A stretch of 64,000 bases of DNA from Oscheius sp. JU75 (lineage: Eukaryota; Nematoda; Chromadorea; Rhabditida; Rhabditidae), in NCBI GenBank assembly GCA_037178855.1, contig JASJZC010000002.1, positions 1,054,001-1,118,000 on the forward strand, in the 5' to 3' direction. Below are positions 23,741-33,921 of this stretch, piece after piece. How positions within the stretch are numbered: the first letter of the stretch is position 1; every line of letters starts with the position of its first letter. The notes under the pieces are model-generated. The model had not been told where the DNA came from. It saw only the letters and a program-made list of their open reading frames with translations, and searched no databases. Made by a program: the position numbers and the translations under genes.

Positions 23741-25814
23741 ATGGCACAGATTCTCCTCTAGGCACATGAATACTCTTGTTGTACTAAACCATAGAGTAAG
23801 CGTATAAACGGTATAAGTGCGGGTTCAACTTCTCGCCCATAGACGCTATAAAGTTTCAAAAGAGGCTCTTATCCGCATTTTCTCAGCAGTTCTCAGCAAA
23901 CAATTTCTCTACTTCTCACCTGTAAAGTCTCGGCAGCTAATTCGTGTATCTCACCCGTATCGCCTCAAAATAAAGTCAAAAATCAATCTATTGACTACTC
24001 TACGAAGCTTTGCAATTACCTTTTCTTTACAAATTGTTGTAGTTTTTGTTGACTTGCTTGTTAGCTCTCCTCACAAAAAAGTACTCGCTTAACTGAAAGA
24101 ATGGATCAATTCCTGTCAACTTTTGAAGAGAAGAAGAAGACTGCGCACGGGACAAGAAATGGTCGTAAAAGGGTCGAAGGATGGGTTGTAAGAGAGAGGG
24201 ACGCAAAGACTATCTTCAAAAGTATACAGCTGCTTTCCAAAACTTTGGTAAGGGTGAAGAAAGGCTAGTTCCGCTTTGCAAGAACGTGTTCCTACAAGCC
24301 AGAGGGGGAGAAGAACAACAGAAATTTAGAGGGGCGGCCGGGAAATGTAAAGATTCGCGAACCCGAGAGACCTGTATCTATCACAATGGCGTCATTTTGG
24401 TCTGATGAACTTGGAAGATTTGAAAGGGACACAGAGACAGAGAAAGAGAAACAGAGAGATAAAAAGACAAACAAATAGATAAAGAGAGAGACAGAGAAAC
24501 AGAGCAGAAAAACAGAGACAGAGAGAGACAGAAAGACAGAGTGACAGAATACATTTATATAGAAACAAAACACTGCAGCAATCTGTATGTGTGTTGTACT
24601 GATACCGGTTTCTGCCCCCTCCTCTATGAATTCGCGCCCGTTCGCGTCATAGGACACGAATTTAATAGAGAGGACGAGGGGGACAAAAGAGCCAAAATAA
24701 TATCAGGGAAGAGCAAATAGTAATTGTCAGTAGGTCAAGTGCAAGCAGGTCGGAGCAGGTCAATTGGTAGGAAAGAGTCGAGAGTCGTAAGTCAACAGGG
24801 AGAACAGGAGTGAGTCAAAAGACTCACACAGTGATTCTGGTAATTTCCGAGCTGTTGACCGACTACCAGGTCCAAGTTTTCGGTCGATAGAGATCAAGAA
24901 AGGCCCATGTAATGGTAAGTGTTAGGGTAGTGGAGGAGTAGAATGGATTAGATCCTATAGAGAACCGGATAGAGAAACACAGGGAGGTAGTCAATCAGAA
25001 GGGTATGAGATACCGACAGGGTAATCAGATTAGGCCCAACTCGCATAGAGGCAACTCGGTAGTCCTGTCCAGGTTTTGAGATGGTAAAAGTATGAAACAA
25101 GGGGAATGAACAGAAAGAGACAGAGAGAGAATCTACCTAGTCAGTTAGGGTGCTCAGTTAATGGAACTGAACTAAGAATAGAGAGACCTAGAGATACAGT
25201 AGAAGGAAAGCGTGATAGTCAAGGGGTAACTGTTCTAGGACCGAGAGAGTTGTTACTCGAGAGTCAAGAGAACCGATCTGGTCAGAGAGAATGAGAAGTC
25301 GAGAAGAAGTTCTATGTTTCCGAATGGTCAAAAGAGTGGCATAGTCATCAAAAATCGGACTCGCTTCTTTTATACACCTTGCCTGATTCCTGAAGACTGA
25401 CTCATCCCCTCTGACCTGTTCCCGAACCCGTAACCCATTTCCCAATCATCTACTGTCTCCCTCTCTCCCCAAAATGATGTCAGCTGTCCTCTCCTCCGGA
25501 GGTGATTATGCCAAGCCATAAAGGTTAAAAAGGTGGCCATGATGTCATTGTGACAAGATGGGAAGATAGAGCTCCTATTGCCGTTGGTTATGTGGTCGTA
25601 CAGGGGCAGAGAGACGGGGCTGTGTGTGACCATGATGTCATCCAACAAAAGAGCGCGTGATCAATATTTGGTAGGGAAAATGGGCGCGGAAATAAAAAAA
25701 AAAGTATGAAATGTTGACTTTTTAAAGGTCGAAGAAAGACAGAGAGACCGATAGACATAGAGAGACAGATAGGCTGCCATAAAGGCAGACAACCATAAAC
25801 TGTTTTATATTAAA

Positions 25815-26190
25815 ACCAACAACAGAACCATGTTCAGCGTCCACGAGATCCTTAGTGATATAGCCCATTTCTAACGAAGAGCGGTAGATTAAAGTACTAC
25901 CGCTCTTCCCGCCAAAAGACTCGCGTCACAAATTTTGAAAATTCGGCGCGAGATTGTCGAGTTTTTTTTTTTGCTATTTTGCCTATTTGCGACCAATTTT
26001 GTTGTTGTTTTGACCTTAGAATCGAATTCCGCGACCAAGAAAAGCTACTTGGCAACAATTCAGAAATTTGCTCCTCGCGCGCAAGCACCGAGTCGCGAGC
26101 ATTCAAATTTTTTTTTTTTTTTGACAAACTTTTTGATTTTACGTTTCTAAGGTATTCCCGGATGCTGAACACGATTCCATCATTCTTTTC
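25815..26190 (+). repeat. Dispersed repeat with GCTGAACACGATTCCATCAT core, copy 2
   Basis: Begins AGAACCATGTTCAGCGTCCA, ends with the same 20-base core as the copy in the cyclase intron at about 11372. Between them lies an unrelated AT-rich insert with T-runs. An imperfect inverted pair of CCGCTCTTC-type sequence flanks 25880-25910. Confidence 0.45.
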
Positions 26191-26914
26191 ACGAGAGACA
26201 GGGCTTCAAAGATCTTGTAGTCCATTTGGAGTGACCTAACATGATATCAGAGAAATGGTGACTACTGTGTAAGCATCCAAAAAATACAGGGTAATCGAAA
26301 TGGAGATAAGTCAGATAAATAGAATTTACTGTACTCTTGATGCGTCAAGAGTATTTGGTAGTGATAACGGAGTGAGAGAGAGAGAGAGACAGCGAGACAG
26401 AAGAGCTCGAAAACAAGCAAAGATACTGAGGCAATATGGCTGAGAAAAACGTAAAACTGAAGGCTGTTCCTATCCGCGAACTGCTGTGCGAGCGATGGGG
26501 CGTATCCCGAACGTCATTTCCTCGTACACCAGAAAAAAAACATCTGGATCTCTCTTTTAATAAATAGTGACATGACGAGGTCATACAGGTGCTCTTCCCC
26601 CCGCCGTTGTCAACTTATTTGTATTTACGAAGAAAAGTGAGTAACAGTGTGTTGACGAGGAAGGGGAGACTGGGGAATAACATCATTCTGTAGCTGGGAC
26701 CGGGCCCCCCCCCCTGTTTATGAACCCAGAAAGGCACACAAAGCTATCACCCAAATCTTTGCAAAGATAACACGCAAAGAAAGAACTGGGTTGTCAAGGA
26801 AAAACAGCCAAATTGAATCAGGAGAGAATACTAATGAAAGGTGTCAGACAGCGCTTAGTTTCCAGACGAATTTTTAGGCTCAAGCACTATTTTTAACATT
26901 TCGCATGCTCTACA

Positions 26915-26945
26915 AAATTGTAGAACAGGCCAAAAGCTACAACTT
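26915..26945 (+). repeat. Hairpin repeat family, copy F
   Basis: AAATTGTAG and CTACAACTT-type arms around a 13-base spacer, followed by GTAGGACATGG, the family tail. Same strand as the other copies. Confidence 0.5.
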
Positions 26946-27089
26946 CGTAGGACATGGAAAATCTCATTTCGGCAATCTTGGTCCTCAAAAGTGCTCTGGA
27001 ATCTGGGTGCCTGCAGTGAGGAGCGCCCTCTCACTTGGTCCGTCAATTTTGGGCAAAAGATTAGATCTTTAAGCTTTGGGATGCTTTAA

Positions 27090-27132
27090 CAAGTTATAGA
27101 GCAGATCAAAAGCTACAAGTTTGCAGAATATG
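27090..27132 (+). repeat. Hairpin repeat family, copy G (degenerate)
   Basis: Left arm AAGTTATAG, spacer with CAGATCAAAA, right arm CTACAAGTTT, tail TTGCAGAATATGAGAAG. Arms are imperfect. Confidence 0.45.
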
Positions 27133-28369
27133 AGAAGTTTTGGAAATGTTGTCCTGTACTGAAAAAGTGTCTGGGAAGCGCCCCCTATCAAGCCACCGCT
27201 GAAGTACCTGTAGGGGCGGGAGAGGCAGAAAAGTACAATTTGAATCTTGAGACAAGACGACAAAGAAAAGTGACGGGATTCTCGGAGAAAGCGACTGAGT
27301 CAGGTCACAGCAGAACATGGGACAGGGTTCCAGAGGTAGAGAGAGAGAGAGAGAGAGGAACTGTTTAAGACACTCTTTTTATACCCAAACCAATTTCCCC
27401 ACACACCAAAGAACGCGCGTTTCTGTGCAAAAGCACCTATCTTCCACCAAAAACGGTCCAGAACCCAACGCACACCAGGGAGTCCCCGTGATGTTTACGG
27501 CAGAGCTAAAAATAGACGACAAGGAAGCTTTATGAGCCCGTCGGTCTACTATCACACCAAGTGCTTATTTACACACATGGAGAGCAGACTTTGGCTCATA
27601 AATCCCTGCATAAGAGTGGAATGTTTTCCACTTAACAGGATCGTCTTTGTGAGAGACGTAGGGGGCTGCTTTGTAAAGGGTTAGCAAAGAGTGCATAAAT
27701 AGGATATAAATAGCAGGTGTGGGAAAGTGACGCCAGTGACAGTTTTGGAAAATATCAGGCTAGAGAGACAGAAAGAGAGAGTCACGTTACTTTTTCCCGA
27801 ATAACACTGCTCGTCTCTCTACTGTTTTTTGCAAACACTCTGTCTCTCTCAATTCACTAAAGAATCAGCTGTGCAGAGCCGACAAGAATGAAAAGGGTAG
27901 TGTCCATTTTATCTCCGAGGGAGCGGCCTGATAAGCCTAGTGCGTTCACATCATTCCCATCACAATGCACACATTCTCCCCTTTTGAAGGAGCGAAAGAG
28001 GTCCAAGTCCAGAAAAGGCGATCGATTTGATTGTTCAAATAGGACGCTCCAGGAAAACAAGACCGGACGTCAGAAAAGGTTCAGAAATCATTAGCTCTAG
28101 TCTATTAGGAATGATCCAGAATGATGATTAGGGGAAGCTAGAATTCTGCTTCCTCTACACTGTGGGAGCCAAAAACGTCACTCCCGAAAACTGTAACATT
28201 GCGTGAAATGTCTCTCGTGTTTATACTGCTCGGCAGCCTTTTCAGCTCTTTTCAGCAGAGAGAGGGAGAGAGAAGGAGTCAGAACAGAGAGACAGGGAAA
28301 GAAACAAAAAGAAAGTGGGTAGATGCTAGCTGAAAACACTAATTTGCAAATTTTAAAATAAAAACAGCA

Positions 28370-28490
28370 AACAGGGCCATCTTCAGCGTCTTCGAGAACT
28401 TTAGCATCTGGTAAATTAGACATTTTTCACTTCCAGGATGCTCAACGCGATTCCAGCATGTTTTTCATCGTTTAGGACTCGGAAAATGGA
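28370..28490 (+). repeat. Dispersed repeat with GCTCAACGCGATTCCAGCAT core, copy 3
   Basis: Starts GGCCATCTTCAGCGTCTTCG and ends with a diverged core followed by GGACTCGGAAAATGG, which also follows the core in copy 1 near 11410. It is the shortest copy. Confidence 0.45.
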
Positions 28491-30321
28491 GCTTTTGATC
28501 CGTGAGAGACAGACAAAGAGAGACTGAGAGACAAGGTATCCCATGAAAACATCACAAATTTCAAGATTGTCACTGTTCAATATTAAATTCCCACGCAATG
28601 AGAGCCAGCTGTCTCCAATTAGCCCCTCCTGGTCCAAGTAGTTACTCAAAAGTCAGAAGCACAAAAACATTAGATATTGAAAGGATTCTCGATAGGTGAG
28701 AGAGTGACTGCATTACGTCGAGAGAATAAAGTTGCGAAACCCTAGATAAGAGCTTGCTTTTTGAACCCCCGGCCCCATTTAGGAGGTTCAAATGCGGGAT
28801 CTTTGGCTCGGCCGCAGTCGAGCCGGTCCTCCCCTGACGTCATGCGGCCGGAACAATTTTTCCTGCCCCCCAATCGCATCGATCGATCGACAGGGGTCGT
28901 GACAACGAGAAAGTTTGAAAAAAACATTAACCTGGAGACGACGATATCGGCCATGATCGATCGCTGATCAAGATATCGATTTCCCAGAATAGTTTGTAGA
29001 CAGAGAGCGAGGGAGAGAGGACGTCCTTCGTATCAACTGGGTGGCCCTGGACAGAAGAGAGAGAGAGAGAGAGAGACGAGGTCTGTCTCTGCGTCTCCTC
29101 GTTCCCAATACTCTTTTCTGCAACCGCGCGACCAGATTCCCTCCAGCCGTGACGTCACCTCGTCCCGCCGAAATGATGTCACAGACTCTGTTTCTGTCTC
29201 TCTGAAAGTCTTCCTGAGTCAGACTCTCCACTTTTTCGTAACAGGATTAGAAACTAGCCGTCTGACTTTCAAAAGACGTGGTTATTCATGGGAAACTGAT
29301 CCGATTTGTGACTTATTTTGAAAGGGGGTTCAAACTGTATACAAGCGCGAGAGACAGAAAGGCAGAAAGACAGAAAGACAAAGACACAGAGACAGAAAAA
29401 TATAGAGACAGAGAAACTGCCAGTAGTTGACTATCCAGTGGGAGTCCTTGAGTGCGATCAAACAGTAGAGAGAGAGACAGTCATTGTTGATTGGGAAAAT
29501 AGTGACGTGACCATCATATCCTCTCGGTAGACTCATTTTTCAAGAATAACATCTAATATGTCAAAGTGTGACCAAGTTAACCAGCAGTAAAAGGAGAGCG
29601 GAGCGAAATTAGCGACAGATCGTGTGTGGAACATCTGCTCAGCGTTTCATAATGCGGACCTGTTCAAACAAATCCCAGCGAACAAAGACTATTTAATTAT
29701 GTGCACGAGAACCATCTGACCTCGGTTTTCACTTTAAATTTCGAGACTATGTGGATCCTATGATACCAAAGTACTTATCTGGTACACGTACGACTTTAGA
29801 CAGTAGTCCCAGACTACAGAACCTTGTTGATCTAATTCTAAATGCCCAAAAGTCTGTGCGTGTGTCTGAAGGCAATAATCCAATTAGGCACAGTCACTTT
29901 GTGTGCACACTAATTGTTGGCAAGGCAAGTGTTTGAAAGATAGCTTCGTTGGGGAAACGTTGGGTCTGTCGTGGTAGTTCGACTAGAGGTACACATGCGG
30001 ACACGGTGAGTAAGAGGGGAGGATCAGGGCAGGTGACCGAAGGAAATAGAAACAGGGCTTTTCAAAGGAATCAGTGGTTATAACTGTCACTTGAACCCCC
30101 TAGAAGCGATAGCATTAATTGTAATTAGTTACAGAACTCGATTCGAAAGCAATTGTAAGAATCAGAGTTCTGTTACGAAACACTCTTATTAAGTGCAGAG
30201 TTTGTTTTGACTACAGTAATAGACAGTTCCTTGTTCCTTCAACTGACCCTCAAGCCAAACTAGTCATTTCTAGTCTCTTTTTCGGGTCGACGATTCTATT
30301 TTCTAGCTCTATGATGCCTAA

Positions 30322-30356
30322 GTTGTAGCCCAGATCAAAATCTACAACATTGCAGA
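30322..30356 (+). repeat. Hairpin repeat family, copy H
   Basis: GTTGTAG (30322-30328) and CTACAAC (30342-30348) surround CCCAGATCAAAAT, followed by ATTGCAGAACA. A further decayed member lies near 31437-31470 (CTGTAAAGCAGATCGAGGAC). Confidence 0.55.
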
Positions 30357-31220
30357 ACAGCGGTAATCTCAAAAAGTTGGTCTTTGGCCCGAAAGTGGTG
30401 GTAGAAGCTGTGTGCCCATGGTGTCAATGCTTTGGGGGAACGACAAAATATACGTCAAGCTCCCAAACATCGAGAGGCCCTCGAAGTGTTGTCCAATCTC
30501 GGAATTGAAACTGGAATTCGAATTGGAACGTGACAACAGTCTGGAGTTTGTTGTCCGAGGTAAGATAATTGCCTAGGCATATGATACCACTTTAGAACTG
30601 GTCTCAGTTCCTTGGAAACCCACAGGAACGAGTAGGAGGGAGGCAGGAAAGGTCGAAATAAGTCACTTAGAAGGGGACAGAGAGAGAGAAAGGTTTCTTT
30701 TTTTTACAGACACTGAGACAGAGAGACCGAGAGACAGATGGACAAAAAGACAGCGACAGATGAGACAGAGATAGAGAGGAAGCTTGTCCAGTCCCTCTGA
30801 CTGCTAAAATTGGGAAAGAGTATGATGTCAGGACATTAGGAAACCGCCCAAGGAATAATTCACACTAGCTATTTCGAAAAAGAAGATAGAGGGGGAAGAA
30901 ATAGAGTTTCGGAGGGGACTATACGCCTACACCGTCATGGGAATGATGCCAGTATTGAAGTAAATAGGCAACAAAGGGTCTGCTACCATGAGGGAGCCCA
31001 CAATGTTAAAAATAGAAGGGGGTCTGGAGGGCAGACACATACACACACGTGTTTTTCATGACTAACATCCAGACAGCCCGGCTCGGGAGAGTGATGTCAT
31101 TTCTGTACTGTATGGAACGAATTTTTTCGAAAAGGGCAGGAAGAGAAAAAAAAGTGGTCGAATCGATCATGGGTGACATGCCGTCATAAGACTGCAAAAG
31201 TATCAAAAAAGGCAAAAAAA

Positions 31221-31339
31221 AGCTTACGACACCCGGGATTCCCAAGCCGTCTCCGATCCAAGTACTAACCGGGCCCAACGTTGCTTGACTTGCCAGATCG
31301 GACGGGATGGCGTACTTTCAACGTGGTGTGGCCGTAAGC
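31221..31339 (-). rRNA. 5S ribosomal RNA
   Basis: On the minus strand the 119-base stretch starts GCTTACGG and ends CGTAAGCT, so the closing stem pairs. It contains the nearly invariant CATCCCGTCCGATCTGGCAA and GTTAGTACTTGGATCGGAGA, which match the nematode 5S rRNA internal control region. A run of eight T follows directly on the transcribed strand, a normal RNA polymerase III terminator, so the copy looks functional. It stands alone: no second copy and no spliced-leader RNA gene is seen beside it, unlike the C. elegans 5S-SL1 tandem array. Confidence 0.93.
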
Positions 31340-32231
31340 GACTAAACAGAAATCGCTGTGAAGCACGTTCTCTCGGCCAGAGATAATCTCTCCCATCAAG
31401 TTTTCCAGACGGCATTTTCAAGCTTAGGCATATTTTGCAAAGCTGTAAAGCAGATCGAGGACTACAGAACATATCGAAGTAGATAAAACACATGGTTAGC
31501 CCAAAATCAGGTCATGAAGTGACACTATTGGTTGTACTCACCTCCGACAGCTTCTCAAACGGCTCTCCGGAACTGTGACGACGTATGCTATACATGTTGG
31601 CTGCGGAAAGCACAGGACCTGCAAATGATTACTATACGTCGGCCTACGAGGACATTTCGAAAGAAACCACGAGATGTATCGGGGTCAGCTCCGCCTCTAT
31701 GGAAAAGTGGGGGTAATTATTTGTCTTTGTCCCGAGCCAATTCTAGTCATACTCTCTCCACAATGCTGACAAAACCGCGTTCAGAATACCACGAATACTA
31801 GAGTGACAGCAATTTCTCGCCAGTTACGAAACGGACCAGCTGGCTGAATGAAAAAGAAGGACGGCGTTCTGTGAAATGACTACTTCCAGTGTCTTTCACA
31901 ACAGAAAGGCAATCAAAGAGAGACAGGGACCGATACAAAAAAAAGGCCAAACTGATGTCATCTGGCACTCTGGACAGTGTAAGGGGTCACCTATTTGCAT
32001 GGGAGGTTTCGCAAGGGGCCAGCTGGTCAGTCTACAGACGGCTGCAATAACCGAGATCCGTCCTCTATTCGATCTGTCCATCTCTTCCTGTCTTTCTGCC
32101 TCTCTGTCACTGTCACTCTGTCGTTCTACGACAACCATGAAAACACGTTTTACTTCGACGATAGCCTAACAATCGAAAAAGAATTAAAGAGAGAAAAAGA
32201 TCAAATGTAGTTATAGAGAAGAACTGAGGGC
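31340..32231. other. Intergenic region between 5S rRNA and NYN ribonuclease gene
   Basis: About 0.9 kb with no supportable gene. It contains one decayed hairpin repeat (near 31437), one TGATGTCA octamer (31953) and a pyrimidine run (32080-32130). It includes the 3' flank of the ribonuclease gene. Confidence 0.45.
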
Positions 32232-33808
32232 TCACTGATTCATCTGGAGGAGACACTGCTCGGCCAGGTAGTCCAAGTTGTTCGAGGCGTTCATGGCCAG
32301 CACACATTCGACGACGTCGCGAGGGAAAATCGCCTTAAGCTGTTCGAGGACCACCTGCTTCTCGCTCGGAATGACCGCATCTCCACTGTCTGCGGCAGTC
32401 GGCTCACGAGGACTCTCCTCCACAACAGCCTCAATCTGGTCCAGATCCAAAGGAACGTCTTCTTGTCGACTCATCAAAAGGAACGGGTCAACGGGATTCA
32501 GAAAAAGTGGGCGCGGATTAGGGGGCTCTGGCTGCGGAGGGGCAACAGCTTGAAGGTCAATCGATGAGTCGTCGTCGTCATCGTCCGAGAAGACGATCAA
32601 TGGCGGCGAGTCGTCCACCACGTCCTCTTCTGTCTGTTCTTCGAAGTAGCAATGCAGCTGGGTTGGTACACTGTGTCCATCCATGGTGACAGTGTCGCCG
32701 GGCTGCCAGACGCTCTCATCGCAGACAATCTGCAGCTCTTCCAGATGGGGAAGCTGTCTTTGCGAGGGAAGTCGTCTCGGCTGAAAAAAGGCTATGGGAC
32801 AGAGAGACAGATAGACTGTGAGATAGGGAGTCAGAGGGAGAGAGAGGTAGAGAGACAGAGAGGCAAAAAGACAGGTAGTTAGATAGGGAGATATATAAAC
32901 AGATAGGAAGAAAGAGTCAGAGAGAAATTGACACAGAGAGAGATCCATACTCACCTGTAAGGCGGGAAGAGACATGAGTCTCAGAGGACGAATCCCTTCG
33001 CGTTCGCAGATCTCGTAGATGAGGTCGTCGCACATGTTGAGGCACTTCTTGCGACGAGTTGGAGTGAAGCCGGCCCGACGTGTCTGGACCCTGGAGAAGT
33101 GAGGATCGTCCGGGGAGCAGAAGATCTTGCGAGCGATGCTGGCCGCCCGAGTAGAGACATCTTCCGGGATGAACAGTTCCGGAGCCGAGCGGAAGAAGAG
33201 GTCATCTCCAAAGTGAACCACGTCGTGGTTGAGGGAGAGGAAGCGGATGTCAACGACGCGGTTGGAGATGACGTCGTGGAACTCACTGAAAAGTATTAGG
33301 TTAGAGAGAGACAAAAAGACAGAGAGAGATAGGAAGTCAGTAAAAGGACCTACCTATAGACGGGTTGAGCCAGAATATCCTTGAACTGGTCGCTGCTGAG
33401 CACACATCCACCATGTCGTTCAGCCAGCGTCGTGAGGTAGAGGTCATCGTAGTTCGTGAAGGCTTTTCTGTCTCCGCTGCTGGCTCTGGCCGGAGTGAAG
33501 GTGACCAGGCCCATCTCTTCGATCTTGGAGAGAACTTCCACGTGGGTCGCGTTGCTGTTCGTCGGATTGTTGTAGACGACAGGCAGGAAGATGACGCATT
33601 CGAAGTTGCGCAGAAGGAGCCAGCGGACTACCGACAGCAGCCCGGCACAGGAAACGGCTCTGCAAACAGGAAAAGTTAATGGCACAGTGACAGTGACTCA
33701 CTCTCTAGACGGTCCACAGGAACTCCTACCGACGTTGCAGCCATCAATAACGATGAGTCGAGGGAGCCAGCGGGCATCAGGATGCACAAAGGCGTCGTCG
33801 GGAGACAT
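32232..33808 (-). CDS. Zc3h12a-like NYN-domain ribonuclease with C-terminal CUE-like domain
   Basis: Predicted endoribonuclease of the Regnase/N4BP1/KHNYN superfamily (C. elegans relatives include REGE-1 and RDE-8). Exons: 33808-33702, 33659-33354, 33285-32955, 32780-32232; 430 residues. The NYN fold begins at LIVIDGCNVG (about 18-27) with acidic D22; a second acidic set is LSSDQFKDIL (D126, D130). HFGDDLFF near 170 matches the end of the Regnase fold. No CCCH zinc finger or KH domain is seen. The middle is acidic (SDDDDDDSS near 305) and Pro-rich. The last 43 residues (QLKAIFPRDVVECVLAMNAS) resemble a CUE/UBA ubiquitin-binding helix bundle, as N4BP1-type proteins also have. The ATG is preceded by an AG acceptor and lies 113 bases after the zinc transporter stop, suggesting an operon. 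The exact orthologue is not settled. Confidence 0.82.
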
Positions 33809-33921
33809 CTGGCCAAAGTTTGTGCTATCAGAAGCGGAAGAAGCCAAAGTAATTCAAATTTTATTACCCGTTGCAATTAAAGCAAAGTTTGTATAACAAC
33901 AACAACAACTTCAAAAGCAAA
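33809..33921 (-). promoter_or_regulatory. Probable operon intercistronic region (zip transporter to NYN ribonuclease)
   Basis: Only 113 bases separate the transporter stop from the ribonuclease ATG on the same strand. AATAAA (minus strand) at 33865-33860 would serve the upstream mRNA, about 57 bases after its stop. An AG directly before the ATG could accept a spliced leader. These distances match C. elegans operons; a leader-spliced transcript has not been shown. Confidence 0.5.

Larger units (their letters stand above)
23548..31220. other. Repeat-rich intergenic region upstream of vhp-1
   Basis: I find no exon with a recognisable domain in this 7.7 kb. It holds hairpin repeats, GCTGAACACGATTCC-type repeats, one tRNA-like relic, purine-rich GACAGAGA runs (24430-24545, 25740-25770, 27740-27780, 28245-28315, 29350-29410, 30690-30780), a GC-richer island at 28750-29200 and dispersed CRE/ATF octamers. 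The 5S rRNA gene follows. As the upstream flank of vhp-1 it may hold control elements. Confidence 0.5.
25475..31960. promoter_or_regulatory. Dispersed CRE/ATF-like octamers TGA[C/T]GTCA
   Basis: TGATGTCA at 25475, 25540, 25633, 29174, 30823, 31092 and 31953; palindromic TGACGTCA at 28835 and 29150. Nine in 6.5 kb compares with well under one expected. They lie between vhp-1 and the ribonuclease gene, in the shared upstream/downstream DNA. ATF/CREB-type bZIP proteins bind such octamers; occupancy is not shown. Confidence 0.4.

Noticed and set aside
31221..31339. Spliced-leader RNA gene near the 5S gene
   Set aside because: I searched both strands around the 5S gene for an SL1-like leader and saw none.
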